This document shows positions 1-8,722 of a stretch of DNA of 20,395 bases, piece after piece. Both the position numbers and the translations under genes were made by a program. The stretch's first letter is position 1, and each line of letters begins with the position of its first letter. The DNA is from Chara braunii (lineage: Eukaryota > Streptophyta > Charophyceae > Charales > Characeae), in NCBI GenBank assembly GCA_003427395.1, contig BFEA01000497.1, positions 1,083,338 through 1,103,732 of the forward strand. Reading direction: 5' to 3'. Below the pieces are notes generated by a model that had not been told where the DNA came from, ran no database searches, and worked only from the letters and a program-made list of their open reading frames with translations.

Positions 1-117
1 CGGTGGTGCGGGGGTGGGGCACGTGCGGGGTTGATTTGGAGGGGCCGGGGGTCGGGGATCCCTGCGGCGGGGTTGCAGGGGTGAAACCCCCACCCCGGCT
101 TGGGCCCCGGGGATCCC
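1..117. other. GC-rich stretch, no gene recognised
   Basis: Strikingly G- and C-rich sequence with runs of G and C. It sits directly before recognisable reverse transcriptase coding sequence, where the N-terminal half of the palm domain would be expected. I do not recognise reverse transcriptase motifs in it, so the pol sequence is either cut off near 118 or too diverged to read by eye. Confidence 0.5.
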
Positions 118-640
118 CGCGTGACAACACTGATTCCGGGTAAGGTGGAGGTCTTCCTGGATGACTTCCCTATGAAGGGGCTGGTTGAAAAAGATGAGAC
201 GAAGGTCTTTCCGGGGGTCAGAAAATTTGTGGTAGACCACATGACGGATGTGAGGAGCGTGCTCTTAAAACTGGACGATGCGAACCTCACCGTCAGTGGA
301 CAAAAAGTCGTTGGGCGGTATCCTCGATCAAGATACTAGGGTTCATATGTGACAAGGACGGACGGAGGCCCGACCCCGAGAAACTAGGAAAGTTAATGAC
401 ATGGTCGTCGCCGCTAAAATCGATCACGGAGGTGCGACAGTTCCCAGGGGTGGTGGGCTACTGGAGGATTTTTTTAAAGACCTACAGTGAGAAGGCGGAA
501 CCCCTTAGAAAGCTGCTTAGAAAAGTTGAAGGCTGGGGAGACGATCAGGCCGCGACCATGGAGATTCTCAAAGAGGAATTCCGCGAGGGAGGGCAAGTCC
601 TGGGCGTTCCGTACTTCGATGACGAGGAGAACCGCCCGTT
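118..640 (+). pseudogene. Reverse transcriptase, C-terminal half (palm end and thumb)
   Basis: RNA-dependent DNA polymerase of the element. The catalytic box reads F-L-D-D with the two aspartates at 160-165; most Ty3/gypsy enzymes have YxDD or FxDD. After it come the usual 'V..HL.DV..VL..L..ANLTVS' style residues, then the frame shifts inside an A-run at about 301-306. Reading continues in the next frame with the typical 'ILGFICD..GR.PDPEKL' stretch before the Met at 396. The thumb follows with the VGYWR.F...YS..A.PL..LL signature at 450-525. A Pro replaces the usual Leu in the F-L-G motif (residues FPG near 441-449). Called a pseudogene because of the frameshift and missing N-terminal half. 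Confidence 0.9.
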
Positions 641-1010
641 TATAGTTTCTACGGACGCAGGGCCGTGTTCTGTAGGAGGGCTTCTTTCACAAAAGGATCA
701 AGATGGGAAAGAAAGACCCTTGCGATTTGAGAGTACGACGTTGAACCCCGCTGAGAGAAACTATAGCCAATTCAATAAAGAAGTGCTAGGGGTATTGCAC
801 TGCCTAAAAACCTTTCGGAACTACATCTACGGGAGGAGGTTCCTCCTGAGAGTGGACCCAACCGTGGTAGCGGCTGTTCTCCAAAAGGATTTCTCCCTTA
901 CCGACCCAACCATTGCGAGGTGGTTGATCCACATCAGGCTCTACGATTATAGGGTCGAACGGATCTTCGGGGCCAAAAACCAGGTCGTCGATGACTTGTC
1001 CAGGCTTCCC
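641..1010 (+). pseudogene. Ty3/gypsy RNase H domain
   Basis: Degrades the RNA strand of the RNA/DNA hybrid during reverse transcription. All four acidic residues of the family are readable: Asp in S-T-D-A-G at 654-656, Glu in the N-K-E-V motif, Asp in R-V-D-P, and Asp in the V-D-D-L-S-R-L-P end motif. The stretch L-N-P-A-E-R-N-Y-S is the standard family signature. The third motif is R-V-D-P-T rather than the T-D-H-x-(A/P)-L of most plant chromoviruses, and is followed by DPTIARW; this variant marks a distinct lineage. The domain itself has no stop or frameshift. Confidence 0.92.
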
Positions 1011-1500
1011 ATCCGAGAGGAGGATTATCGGAGACCAGAGGAAGCGACACAATCGATGGCCAAGAATGGGATAATCCAAGTCGCCGCTAACACGGCGCGA
1101 TTAGCGGTAACCATCCGAGAGGGAGACGAAGGCCCAATGACGTTCCTCGCTAACCTTTATGACGGGAAGTACCGCGACACAGGGTCTTACCTGGCAGGTA
1201 GGGAAGGAGGCACCGAAACGATCAAAAGGAAGGCGCTCGGGTATTGTCTACGAGGGGGCCACCTCTTTAAGACGCCCACCAAGTTTGCAATCCCCATGAG
1301 GGTACTTTGCGATCCGGGGGAAAGGAAGGCTGTCGTAGAGGAACTGCATGACGGGGTCATCGGAGGACATAGGGGGGTAAAAGGGAAGTTTGATAAAGTT
1401 TGACGACTTTATTGGTCGGACGGACCGTACGGGGAGGTCGAAAAGTATTGTTCGACCTGTGAAGCTTGCCAAAAGAGGGCAACAGTTCGCTATAAGGAGC
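1011..1500 (+). pseudogene. Integrase N-terminal region with H2C2 zinc finger, split by TGA
   Basis: Links RNase H to the integrase core. Two histidines six residues apart are encoded at 1347-1349 and 1368-1370. The cysteines of the finger follow at 1449-1451, 1458-1460 and 1467-1469 (C-S-T-C-E-A-C). An in-frame TGA at 1401-1403 lies between the histidine and cysteine pairs, so the zinc-binding unit is cut in two. The frame is otherwise continuous with RNase H upstream and the integrase core downstream. Confidence 0.85.
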
Positions 1501-2129
1501 CCGTTGTACCATCACTCCCCACCGTCCCGGCCAAGAAGGTCTATATTAACTTGGTGACCATGCCCAAAGGAGTCGGCGGACTTCGGTACATCATAAATGC
1601 CCGCGACGACCTCACGGGATTCGTAGAAGCCAAGGCCATAAAGAAGAAGACAACTGAGGAGGTGAGTGATTTTCTCCTAGAATACATCGTGAGATACGGG
1701 TGTGTCGGGAAGATAGTCGTGGATAGGGGGTCCGAATTCCTAAGCCAAAAGGTCAAGGCAATATTGGAAAAGGCAGGGATTAAGGCGGCCTACACAACCG
1801 CCTACCACCCCCAAAGCAATTCTCTGGTCGAAAGAGGCCACCAGACGCTGGTGGATGCTTTAGCAAAATGGGGCAAGGGGCGAGAGGAACAATGGCCGAA
1901 GTACTTGCGTTATGTCGTTTGGGCCGACAATATCACAATCAAATCGAGCACAGACTATCCCCCTTACACCCTTTGGTTCGGTAGGCACTGCCCGCTGCCC
2001 ATCGAATTCCACGTTGATACTTGGACGAGTGTCTCGTGGAAAACCAACATGACAAGAGGCGAGCTGTTAGAAGCAAGGATACAACAAATAGCCGAAAGTC
2101 TTGACGCCGGATTTACCGAGGCGGGCTGA
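1501..2129 (+). pseudogene. Integrase catalytic core (DDE family), first Asp changed
   Basis: DDE-type integrase core. The second catalytic Asp (V-V-D-R-G-S-E-F) is at 1722-1724 and the Glu (V-E-R-G-H) at 1830-1832. This gives exactly 35 residues between them, the D35E spacing of retroviral and Ty3/gypsy integrases. The Y-H-P-Q-S-N motif stands just before the Glu. The codon at 1548-1550, where the first catalytic Asp is expected just before the hydrophobic V-T-M-P-K-G stretch, is AAC (Asn), which should abolish strand transfer. The open part after the upstream stop begins at the TTG codon at 1551, but this is simply the same frame resuming. It ends with TGA at 2127-2129. Confidence 0.92.
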
Positions 2130-2731
2130 AACATTGAGAAGGAGAGGATAAAAGGGAAAGAAAGATGGGACACGAATCAGGGGTCCGGCAAAAGCCGATA
2201 GGGACTAGTGACCTCGTCCTGATGTACGACTCGTCGCTAGAAAAGACCTGGAGCAAGGAGTTAGCAAATCGCTGGATGAGGGCGTATTGAGTCCTAAAAA
2301 GATTGGATGGGGGAGCATACCTTCTTGCCGAATTGGATGGGGCTAGGTTATGAGACCCTGTCGCGGGGGCTCGTCTCAAACTTTTTCGATGGAGAGGAAC
2401 CTTTGGAGATGACCCGAAAGAGAAAGGAAAGGAGGAGGTCGGCGCTAAAAGGGCCGTCACCTACGAGAAGGGGGAGACATTGAAACAAGGATCCTCTATG
2501 CGACCGCCTAAAAAGAGGTACAAGGTTCGGAGACCCCCCCTATCCAAAACACCTAGAAGAAAGAAGAGGCCAAGGAACGATGACAGTGATACCGACCAGT
2601 CGAGAAAGCACAGACTGAAAGAAAGAAGAAGCGCTTCGAGGAAAGCCTTGAAGACGAAACGCGAGAGAGAAGAGAGAAAACGAAAGAGAGAGAGGCGAGA
2701 GAAAAGAATGAGGAGGCGGAGACGGGTATAA
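2130..2731 (+). pseudogene. Integrase C-terminal domain and Arg/Lys/Glu-rich tail
   Basis: The frame moves between 2129 and about 2192. From there a degenerate integrase C-terminal module is readable: D-L-V-L-M-Y-D, then L-A-N-R-W-M-R-A-Y at about 2255-2287, in the place of the GPY/F module. TGA codons interrupt at 2288 and 2351. From 2354 the frame is open to TAA at 2729-2731 and ends in a strongly basic run (about 2500-2731) dominated by Arg, Lys and Glu, with nuclear-localisation-like clusters such as R-R-K-K-R-P-R. No chromodomain is seen. The tail may target integration complexes to the nucleus or chromatin; that role is inferred only from charge. Confidence 0.7.
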
Positions 2732-2739
2732 AATTCATT

Positions 2740-2756
2740 GGGGAAAAAGTGGAAGG
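2740..2756 (+). promoter_or_regulatory. Candidate polypurine tract
   Basis: A 17-nt uninterrupted purine run lies just after the end of pol, followed by CTGCACC, so a 3' LTR could begin with TG at 2758. Position and composition fit second-strand primers of LTR elements. The opposite LTR is not in the window, so the boundary cannot be confirmed. Confidence 0.4.
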
Positions 2757-3437
2757 CTGCACCATAGCTAGGAGAAACATGTAGACAGTCACGAGATTAC
2801 AAGGAGGGCGTGGCCCTCCCGAAAGATGTCGAAGATGGTATCTTACCGCACGCACTAACGAGGCCGCCTAGCTGCCTTCCCTCCAGCCCGTGAACACGAA
2901 GGCGCTCGTCGTTACAAGCGGTTCTCACTGCGCTACTTCCCGACAGTCCTCCGTACGCGGTCTTCGTACGAGCACGGTGTCGTCGCCTGTGCCATCAAAC
3001 GTCGTCGCCCGTCCAGAGTAGCTCTGTCCCCGAGCGCCCTCAATCCCTCTCCTTCTTCTCCGACCGGACTCACCCTCTCTCGCTCTCTCTCTCTCTCTTC
3101 TCTCGCTCGGAATCGAGCGTTGTCGCAGGAGTGATCGCCAACTACGCCCTCGCTACTCGTGTGCGTTAGTTCTCTGCGTGTGCCCCCGCGGACGTCTATG
3201 CCTCCATCTTTATACCCTCACTCCTTCTCCCCTCGATCCTCCTTCTTCCCGTCTCTGCCAATCGCGGCCTGATCTCCCTTTTCTCTTGCCTCCTCCAATA
3301 TTTTCACCTTCCCGCCGATTGTCATCAATTTTTTTTATTTTTATATTTTTTTTGAAATTTCTCTTCTTGCTTTCGCCTTTTCCCACTCTGGTTATTAGCT
3401 TCGAGGCACCCGTCTATTCTCGATCTAGGTGTAGCCT
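2757..3437. other. Non-coding stretch after pol, pyrimidine-rich
   Basis: No gene seen. It becomes C/T-rich, with a CT microsatellite at about 3081-3110 and T-runs near 3329-3351. It could be the start of a 3' LTR or unrelated flank. A small hairpin stands at 2803-2819. Confidence 0.5.
2803..2819. repeat. Hairpin, 7-bp perfect stem
   Basis: Arms GGAGGGC (2803-2809) and GCCCTCC (2813-2819) around a GTG loop. It lies 46 bp after the candidate polypurine tract. No T-run follows, so it is not a terminator-like structure. Confidence 0.6.
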
Positions 3438-3795
3438 TTCGATCGTCAATTAGTCATTCAAAATTTCTGTCTGGTCCCTTTTTCGCCTTCGGCGCATTCT
3501 GAACTTGCACAAGCTCGCTTTCGATGCCCCCTTGCTTTCGTGCAGACAGTTACCAAGAATCGAGTGCGCTCTCCTTGCGCTCAACTATTTCCCAGAGACG
3601 CATCCGGCTCATAATGGGGTGCCCCCATCTCTCCCTTCGACTATCCTGCTCCTTATTTCCCGCCGATCGACATCTCCCAATTAGTCATCCAGAGTCTGCA
3701 CCTGGTCCCTTTTTTTGCCTCTGGCGCATTCTGAACTTGCACAAGCTCGCTCTCGATGCCCCTTTGTCTTCGAGCAGACGGTTACCAAGAACCAA
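3438..3795. repeat. Direct duplication, offset about 232 bp
   Basis: The stretch running through GCGCATTCTGAACTTGCAC at about 3493 recurs at about 3725. It is flanked by matching sequence on both sides, from the CAATTAGTCAT motif through to GTTACCAAGAA. The two copies differ by scattered substitutions and small indels. Open frames across 3524-3904 run through both copies and look like by-products of the repeat. Confidence 0.85.
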
Positions 3796-5084
3796 ACATG
3801 CGTGGCTCACGCCTAACTCTTTTCCCGAGTCACTCCTTGGTTCGCCCCCCCCATTCATTCGGGCTCCGATTGGGGTACGCACATTTTGCCCTGCTCCCCC
3901 TTGACAGGCGGGGTCAAAAACTCTCCGAGATTTGCCTTCCCTGCTTCATACCCCTTGCTCCCGCCCATCTCTTCCTCCCGAGCTCCCTATTGCCGTTCGG
4001 TCGACATTTCAAGTTGACCTTTTTGCAGACCAACCCGGGTGTCCAAGGCCTCCCTCAGTCGTTCTGCTGGTATCCTGTTCGGTCCCGGATGCAGATAGAG
4101 CGACGTGGGGCACCTAGGGGTGCTCATTAAGACTATCTTGAACCAAATCATACTGTTGAATCGAGGGTTTTATCATTTTGTTCGCTTGTGCCGCCATAGC
4201 TACCTCTTCGTTCACTAATCCGACCCCATTTGTCGTGAGCCAAGCCCATTACCATCATCCAGCCAGCCGATCAATCCCCGTCCGTCATAGTGACCAGTTG
4301 GTCGCACTGCCGAACGACTGAGATGCTCGATATACCAAGCTTCTCTTCAAACGGAAGTTGTGCTTCACTCAGAGGCCACTCTGAGGCCGATTCACCACCA
4401 CACCGACAACAAATCTCTGCGAAGACACCTCAGTCATGCCCCCGTGATCACCTTTATGCCATGGGCCCACACCCAGGCTCAATCATGGCCCAACGGATCT
4501 CTATAGTAGTCTCGCGGTCGTTGGTACCAGACTTCTGAGCCCCTCCTTGCTTCGTTTCCAGTCATCGTTTCCTCTTTTAGTCTTCACGTTGCCATCCTTT
4601 CACCGTTTTTCACCGTGTACCCCGAAATCGCCGCTCCTTGGTCTACTCCAGCCCCACTTATGGCTTGGCGTTGGCCGCTTTTACCGCTCCCGTCCAAACG
4701 TTAGTATACAAAAAAAAAAACAAGATTCCCCCAAACCCCTCAGGCCTCACGGATCCAAACATCTAAATATGCAAAAAACAAGGGAACATGTCCAAAAAAA
4801 TTAAGTTTGGCGAAAGGAGCGCTCGGCTGGTAGGCAGCCGCCCGACAACCAGCCCACACCCCAGTTCTCGCCGTCCCCGACGAGCTTTTTCGTAGCTCCT
4901 TTCTCCAAGCCTTTTCCCACACCCAATGGTTTCTTTTTCTTTCCCCGGCACACCCGTTTTAGCTTTTCTTTTTCTTACCACTCTTTTCAGATCACGTTCC
5001 CCCCTTCTTACCCTCGTGGATTAGTTTCTCCCCCCTTCTAAATGGCTGCCTAGTTATGGTACAATCCCCCTTAGGGCCCGGGGG
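3796..5084. other. Non-coding stretch, no gene recognised
   Basis: C/T-rich DNA with a short A-run near 4710-4720. I see no protein motif, tRNA or repeat that I can support. Open frames here are short and of biased composition. Confidence 0.5.
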
Positions 5085-5345
5085 AAAGGAGAGAAAGAGA
5101 CTGGACTGTGCGAGCGTCGATGCAGCAAGCGAGGGAAGTCTTCTACTCGTGGCAGGAGACGGCGAGAACTATCAAGTGGCGAAGTCAAAACGGACGGCCG
5201 ATAGACGCACGAGATAGACAGAAAGGAAGGTCGGAGCGAAGGAGAGAAAGAGAGAGAGAGGGGGGGAGAGAGAAGAGGAAGAGAGAGAGGTGGTCAAAAC
5301 GAGGAAGAGACCGAGAAAGAGAAGAGAGGGTTATCCCAGGCCGCA
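5085..5345. repeat. Purine-rich low-complexity tract (GA)n
   Basis: Interrupted GA and GGA repeats, densest at about 5240-5330, giving Arg/Glu-rich false open frames. A second short (GA) run is at about 5595-5614. Confidence 0.8.
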
Positions 5346-5367
5346 TTCGCGGCACTCCTTCGTATAA

Positions 5368-5384
5368 GCCACTTCGTTTGTGGC
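5368..5384. repeat. Small hairpin
   Basis: Arms GCCAC (5368-5372) and GTGGC (5380-5384) around TTCGTTT. A second hairpin with arms AACCGAG (5494-5500) and CTCGGTT (5505-5511) around TTAC lies in the same block, where the words GCTTCGTT and TTACCTCG recur. Confidence 0.5.
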
Positions 5385-5620
5385 GCTTTTTCCATTCAAG
5401 TTACTTCGATCGGGGCGCTTCGTTTGGGTTGTCTCGGTCGAGTTGAGGCGTTACCTCGTTCATGGTTCTTCATTCGTGACGCTTCGTTCGCGTAACCGAG
5501 TTACCTCGGTTGGGCTGTGGGCTGCTACGTTAGTGGTATCTCGTCTAGCTACCGCGGTCGTTCGAGGGTCGTGGGAAGAGGGAGCGTAGAAACGAGAAAG
5601 AGAGAGAGAGAGAGGACATG

Positions 5621-6479
5621 AGAAAATGCGGAGGGGTGAGAACAAGGGCTTCCGCCATTTCCAGAATCCGTCTGTTTCGCTGTTAGAAGAGTCAGAGCCA
5701 GTCTGCTCCGCTGTCTGAATCCGAAAGTTAGTTGAAGCGTTCACGATCTGAGAACGTCTGTCGAGCTCCTTAAGCCCTAGGATCAGTCCGAGCGAGCTAC
5801 ATGAGTTTCAAAAACAGTTTGCTCGCGCTTTGGGAAAAATTCGTTCTGTCAGTAGTCGCGTTGGTTCGGAATTCTCGTTTGCCTTTTTCTTCTCTCCTCT
5901 TTCCACGTTGGTCTCAACCGCGAATGATTTTCTCCTCCGCCCGGGCTCCCTGTATCCTGAGTTGGGCTTTGAAAGTGTCGTTAGGAAAACTCTGTCGTAG
6001 TTGGGCCGGGCCGCGGGATAGCGCGCTCTTGCTCTGTGCTGGTCCCCTCCCAATTCTAAGACCAGGACTGTGAGTATCGGACCAGACGTGCCCAAGGAGC
6101 CTAGCAACGCTCAGCGGCTCGTCAGGCTACCAGCCTTGGCCGTCGGAAGAGCGGCAGCGGAGGGAGGGCCCTCGAAAATCCAGGCAGGGCGGGGCTCTAG
6201 GCTAGGGTCACGACAAAGGGGTAGAAAGGGTGTAACTAAGGGGGGTTACAGGGCTGAGTCTCGGCTGAAATAGTCAGTGCTTAGGGGAGTGAAGCAAAAA
6301 GGGGGCAGCCTTCGGACCACTAGAGGCCTTGGTATCTAGGACCAGGGACATAAGGAAGCTAATTGGGCGACAACAGTACAGGTCAAATAGAGTCACTACT
6401 ACGTTTGAGCCAAATGGAGAACGTGCTCCGTCTCGTATCCTAGCTCCTCTACTGAGTTTCCTTCTTATCATCCTCTAAC
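5621..6479. other. Non-coding stretch, no gene recognised
   Basis: Mixed-composition DNA without a recognisable coding domain. A TGGTATC word also occurs at about 6330, but it matches a tRNA-Met primer site less well than the one at 6480. Confidence 0.45.
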
Positions 6480-6487
6480 TGGTATCA
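6480..6487 (+). promoter_or_regulatory. Possible primer-binding site (initiator tRNA-Met)
   Basis: TGGTATCA matches the first eight bases of the primer-binding site complementary to plant initiator tRNA-Met, and is preceded by CTCTAAC, a common context just after a plant 5' LTR. The match breaks at the ninth base (A instead of G). No gag frame follows, so this is either a decayed site or chance. Confidence 0.35.
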
Positions 6488-6573
6488 AGTTGTCGAAATT
6501 GTGACATCATATCCCCAAAACATGGCAAAACTTTAAATTTCTCATAGCAGAAAATAATATAACTCTCCAAATT

Positions 6574-6690
6574 CTGCAAAATTTCGGCAGCGCTTCCTGT
6601 AGGAAAAGTGCCTTTTCAGAATTTTTAGGTATCCAAAAATGACTAAACTCTTTCAGATCTGTAAAATTTCGACAGGGCTTCCCGTAGGAA
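6574..6690. repeat. Two diverged copies of an AAAATTTCG-loop hairpin, 85-bp offset
   Basis: The first copy has CTGC (6574-6577) pairing with GCAG (6587-6590) around AAAATTTCG. The second has CTGT (6659-6662) pairing with ACAG (6672-6675) around the same loop. Both are followed by a CTTCC(T/C)GTAGGAA stretch containing a TTCC/GGAA mini-hairpin. The C-G to T-A change keeps the pair. Confidence 0.75.
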
Positions 6691-6830
6691 CAGGAGACTG
6701 CCAAAATTTATACAAAGCTAGAAAATGCAAGGACAAAACAGAACTATGCTTGGGACCAACTTCTGACACTTACCTCATAGTTAGAACCGAAAATAGTTTG
6801 CACGATCCCTTCTTGAAGATGGCATCGTGA

Positions 6831-7084
6831 GCAAACACCGATCCTAACTCCTAGTAAGGTCAGTCCTATCTTATCCCAAGTTTCTCTCTCATCATCCATC
6901 TCTCCTATCTATAGCTCCAACACTTAGTGAGCACCTAAAGCAATTAACCTACTAAAAGAGAAGTCCCCAGAGATAGCCCCAAAAATGTACATAGGTGAGC
7001 GCAACAACATCTCTCACCGACCCTCAGGTTTCCTTTCCTAGTCGCATAGTTCATTTAAAAATCCTCGTTATTCCTTTTTTACCC
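6831..7084. other. Non-coding stretch, nothing seen
   Basis: A/T-richer DNA between the small duplication and the hairpin array, with no gene or repeat that I can support. Confidence 0.5.
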
Positions 7085-8549
7085 TTCCTTACATAAGGCA
7101 TAGGATCAGTCAACCCAACTTATGGATGTGACTGACCTGCCAGTTTATATGACTAGGCCACACCAACTTATGGTGCCCTAGTCTGGTAGCACAAGTATAC
7201 GTAAGGTATAGGACCAAACCACACCAACTTATGATGTGGCCAGTTTCTTCCTAGACGATTGACATAAGGCATATGACCGGGGCGCACCTAGTTATGGTGA
7301 GGCTGGTCAGCCTGAACGCTCGGCATACACAAAGAACCGAACCTCCTCAACTTATGAGGGGTCAGCCTTAGCCTTAACAATGACAAAAGGCATATAACTA
7401 GAACACACCAACTTATGATGCGCCTAGCCAACCCAAACAGTGACATAATGCGTAAGACCAGGCTACCCAACTTATGAGTAGTCCAGCCCAGCCTAGACAA
7501 GACCACATGCGTGAATGACCAAACAACCTGCAACTTATGCGTTCGCCGAGGCTTCGCAATACAACCATGTTCAACGAATAAACATAAGGTATAAAACTTA
7601 CCACACCAACTTATGATGTGATTAGCCTCTGCCTGAACGAGTGACATAAGGTATATGACCGGGCCGCACCAACGTATGGTGAGGCTGGTCAGCCTAAACT
7701 TTCGGCATACACGCCTCAACTTATGAGGGGTCCAGCCTCTGCCTAAACAAACAACGAAAGGCATATGACCAGGACACACCAACTTATGATGTACCTAGGC
7801 AGCCCACACAATGACATATAGCGTAGAACTCGGCTACTTAACTTATGAGTAGTCTAGCCCGCCTAAACAAGCAACAAGCGCGTGTGACTGAACAACCCAC
7901 AACTTATGCGTTCGCTCAGCCTCCGCAACACAACTACATTCAATAAGTAGAGTCACAAGTTCTTTCTGTCTTCAGACGAGTGGTCAGGTCACCTCAACTT
8001 ATGAGGTTCCCCGTCCAAACATCAGCTTATGTTTAGAAAGAAAAATAGTCAATTTTTATATTATCTCTCTGCCCTTTGTGTTATCAGGGGCATAGGACCA
8101 ACTACCCAACTTATGGATGAGTCAGTCTGCCCAAAGTTACCACTCAATTTTATACTCTGAATTTTATTTCTCCTCTGCTTTATCTGCTATTGGCTTATAG
8201 CTAGATCTCCCAACTTATGACGTCCAGCCTGCCAATGATATACATAGTATATAGTTGTATCAGGTTGTATACTCAGGTTCCACTTATGTTCGCGGCTCAT
8301 GACTTGATCACACCAACTTATGGTGTGACTAGTCTGCCAAAACAAGTAAACATAAGGCATAGGACTAATCCACACCAACTTATGGTGGGGTCAGTTTCTG
8401 CCTAGACAATCAACATAAGGCGTATAACCGGGGCACACCAACTTATGGTGGGGCTGGCCAGCCTAAACATTTGGCATACACAAAGAACTGAACCACCTCA
8501 ACTTATGAGGGGTCCATCCTTTGCCTGAACAAACGACGAAAGCCATATA

Positions 8550-8581
8550 ACTAGACCACACCAACTTATGGTGTGGCTAGT
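8550..8581. repeat. Best-preserved D-type hairpin of the array
   Basis: ACTAG plus CCACACCA pairs with TGGTGTGG plus CTAGT, 13 base pairs with one unpaired A, around the pentaloop ACTTA. The corresponding monomers at 7410 and 7781 have other outer arms and weaker inner stems. Confidence 0.85.
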
Positions 8582-8610
8582 CAGCCCAAACAATGACATA
8601 TAGCGTAGAA

Positions 8611-8639
8611 CTAGGCTACTCAACTTATAAGTAGCCTAG
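8611..8639. repeat. Best-preserved E-type hairpin of the array
   Basis: CTAGGCTACT (8611-8620) pairs perfectly with AGTAGCCTAG (8630-8639) around CAACTTATA. In this copy the usual TG after ACTTA is TA, yet the outer ten base pairs are intact. Confidence 0.88.
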
Positions 8640-8722
8640 CTCCACCTAAAACAAGCAACAAGTGTGTGTGCTTGAACAACCTACAACTTATGCGTTCGCT
8701 CAGCCTCTGCAACACAACAACA

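Larger units (their letters stand above)
118..2756 (+). mobile_element. pol: Decayed Ty3/gypsy LTR retrotransposon, 3' half of pol
   Basis: The domain order is reverse transcriptase, RNase H, H2C2 zinc finger, integrase, which is the order of Ty3/gypsy (Metaviridae) elements and not that of Ty1/copia. Gag, protease and the first half of reverse transcriptase are absent from the window. The frame changes near 301-308 and again between 2129 and 2192, and TGA stops interrupt it at 1401, 2127, 2288 and 2351, so the copy cannot make a working polyprotein. No chromodomain is visible; instead the frame ends in a long basic tail. A purine tract at 2740-2756 fits the expected place of a polypurine tract just before a 3' LTR. 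Confidence 0.93.
7085..8722. repeat. Tandem hairpin array, core CA-ACTTA-TG, monomer about 61 bp
   Basis: About 24 copies of AACTTATG or a close variant occur, at 7117, 7165, 7226, 7289, 7349, 7410, 7469, 7532, 7608, 7671, 7718, 7781, 7840, 7901, 7996, 8108, 8212, 8315, 8377, 8440, 8500, 8563, 8622 and 8685. Typical spacing is 59-63 bp. Most sit in the loop of a hairpin whose stem sequence differs between monomers. Examples are CCACACCA/TGGTGTGG, ACCTCA/TGAGGT, CTACTTA/TGAGTAG and CTAGGCTACT/AGTAGCCTAG. Monomer types recur in the order A-B-C-D-E-F three times, starting at 7226, 7608 and 8377. Many monomers also carry CATAAGG upstream, the reverse complement of the loop-side CTTATG. Open frames over it (for example 7288-7782, minus) repeat the array and are not genes. 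Confidence 0.93.

Noticed and set aside
3524-4130. Overlapping plus-strand frames of 124-126 codons
   Set aside because: They lie over the 232-bp duplication in pyrimidine-rich DNA and give Ser/Pro/Leu-rich text with no domain.
7288-7782. 164-codon minus-strand open frame
   Set aside because: It runs through the hairpin array, and its recurring H-K-L residues are the translated core motif. It is a by-product of the repeat.
7085-8722. CRISPR-like array (palindromic repeats at about 61-bp steps)
   Set aside because: The stretches between cores are themselves repeats that recur in a fixed order, the repeats are far too variable, there are no cas genes, and the context is a plant-type genome.
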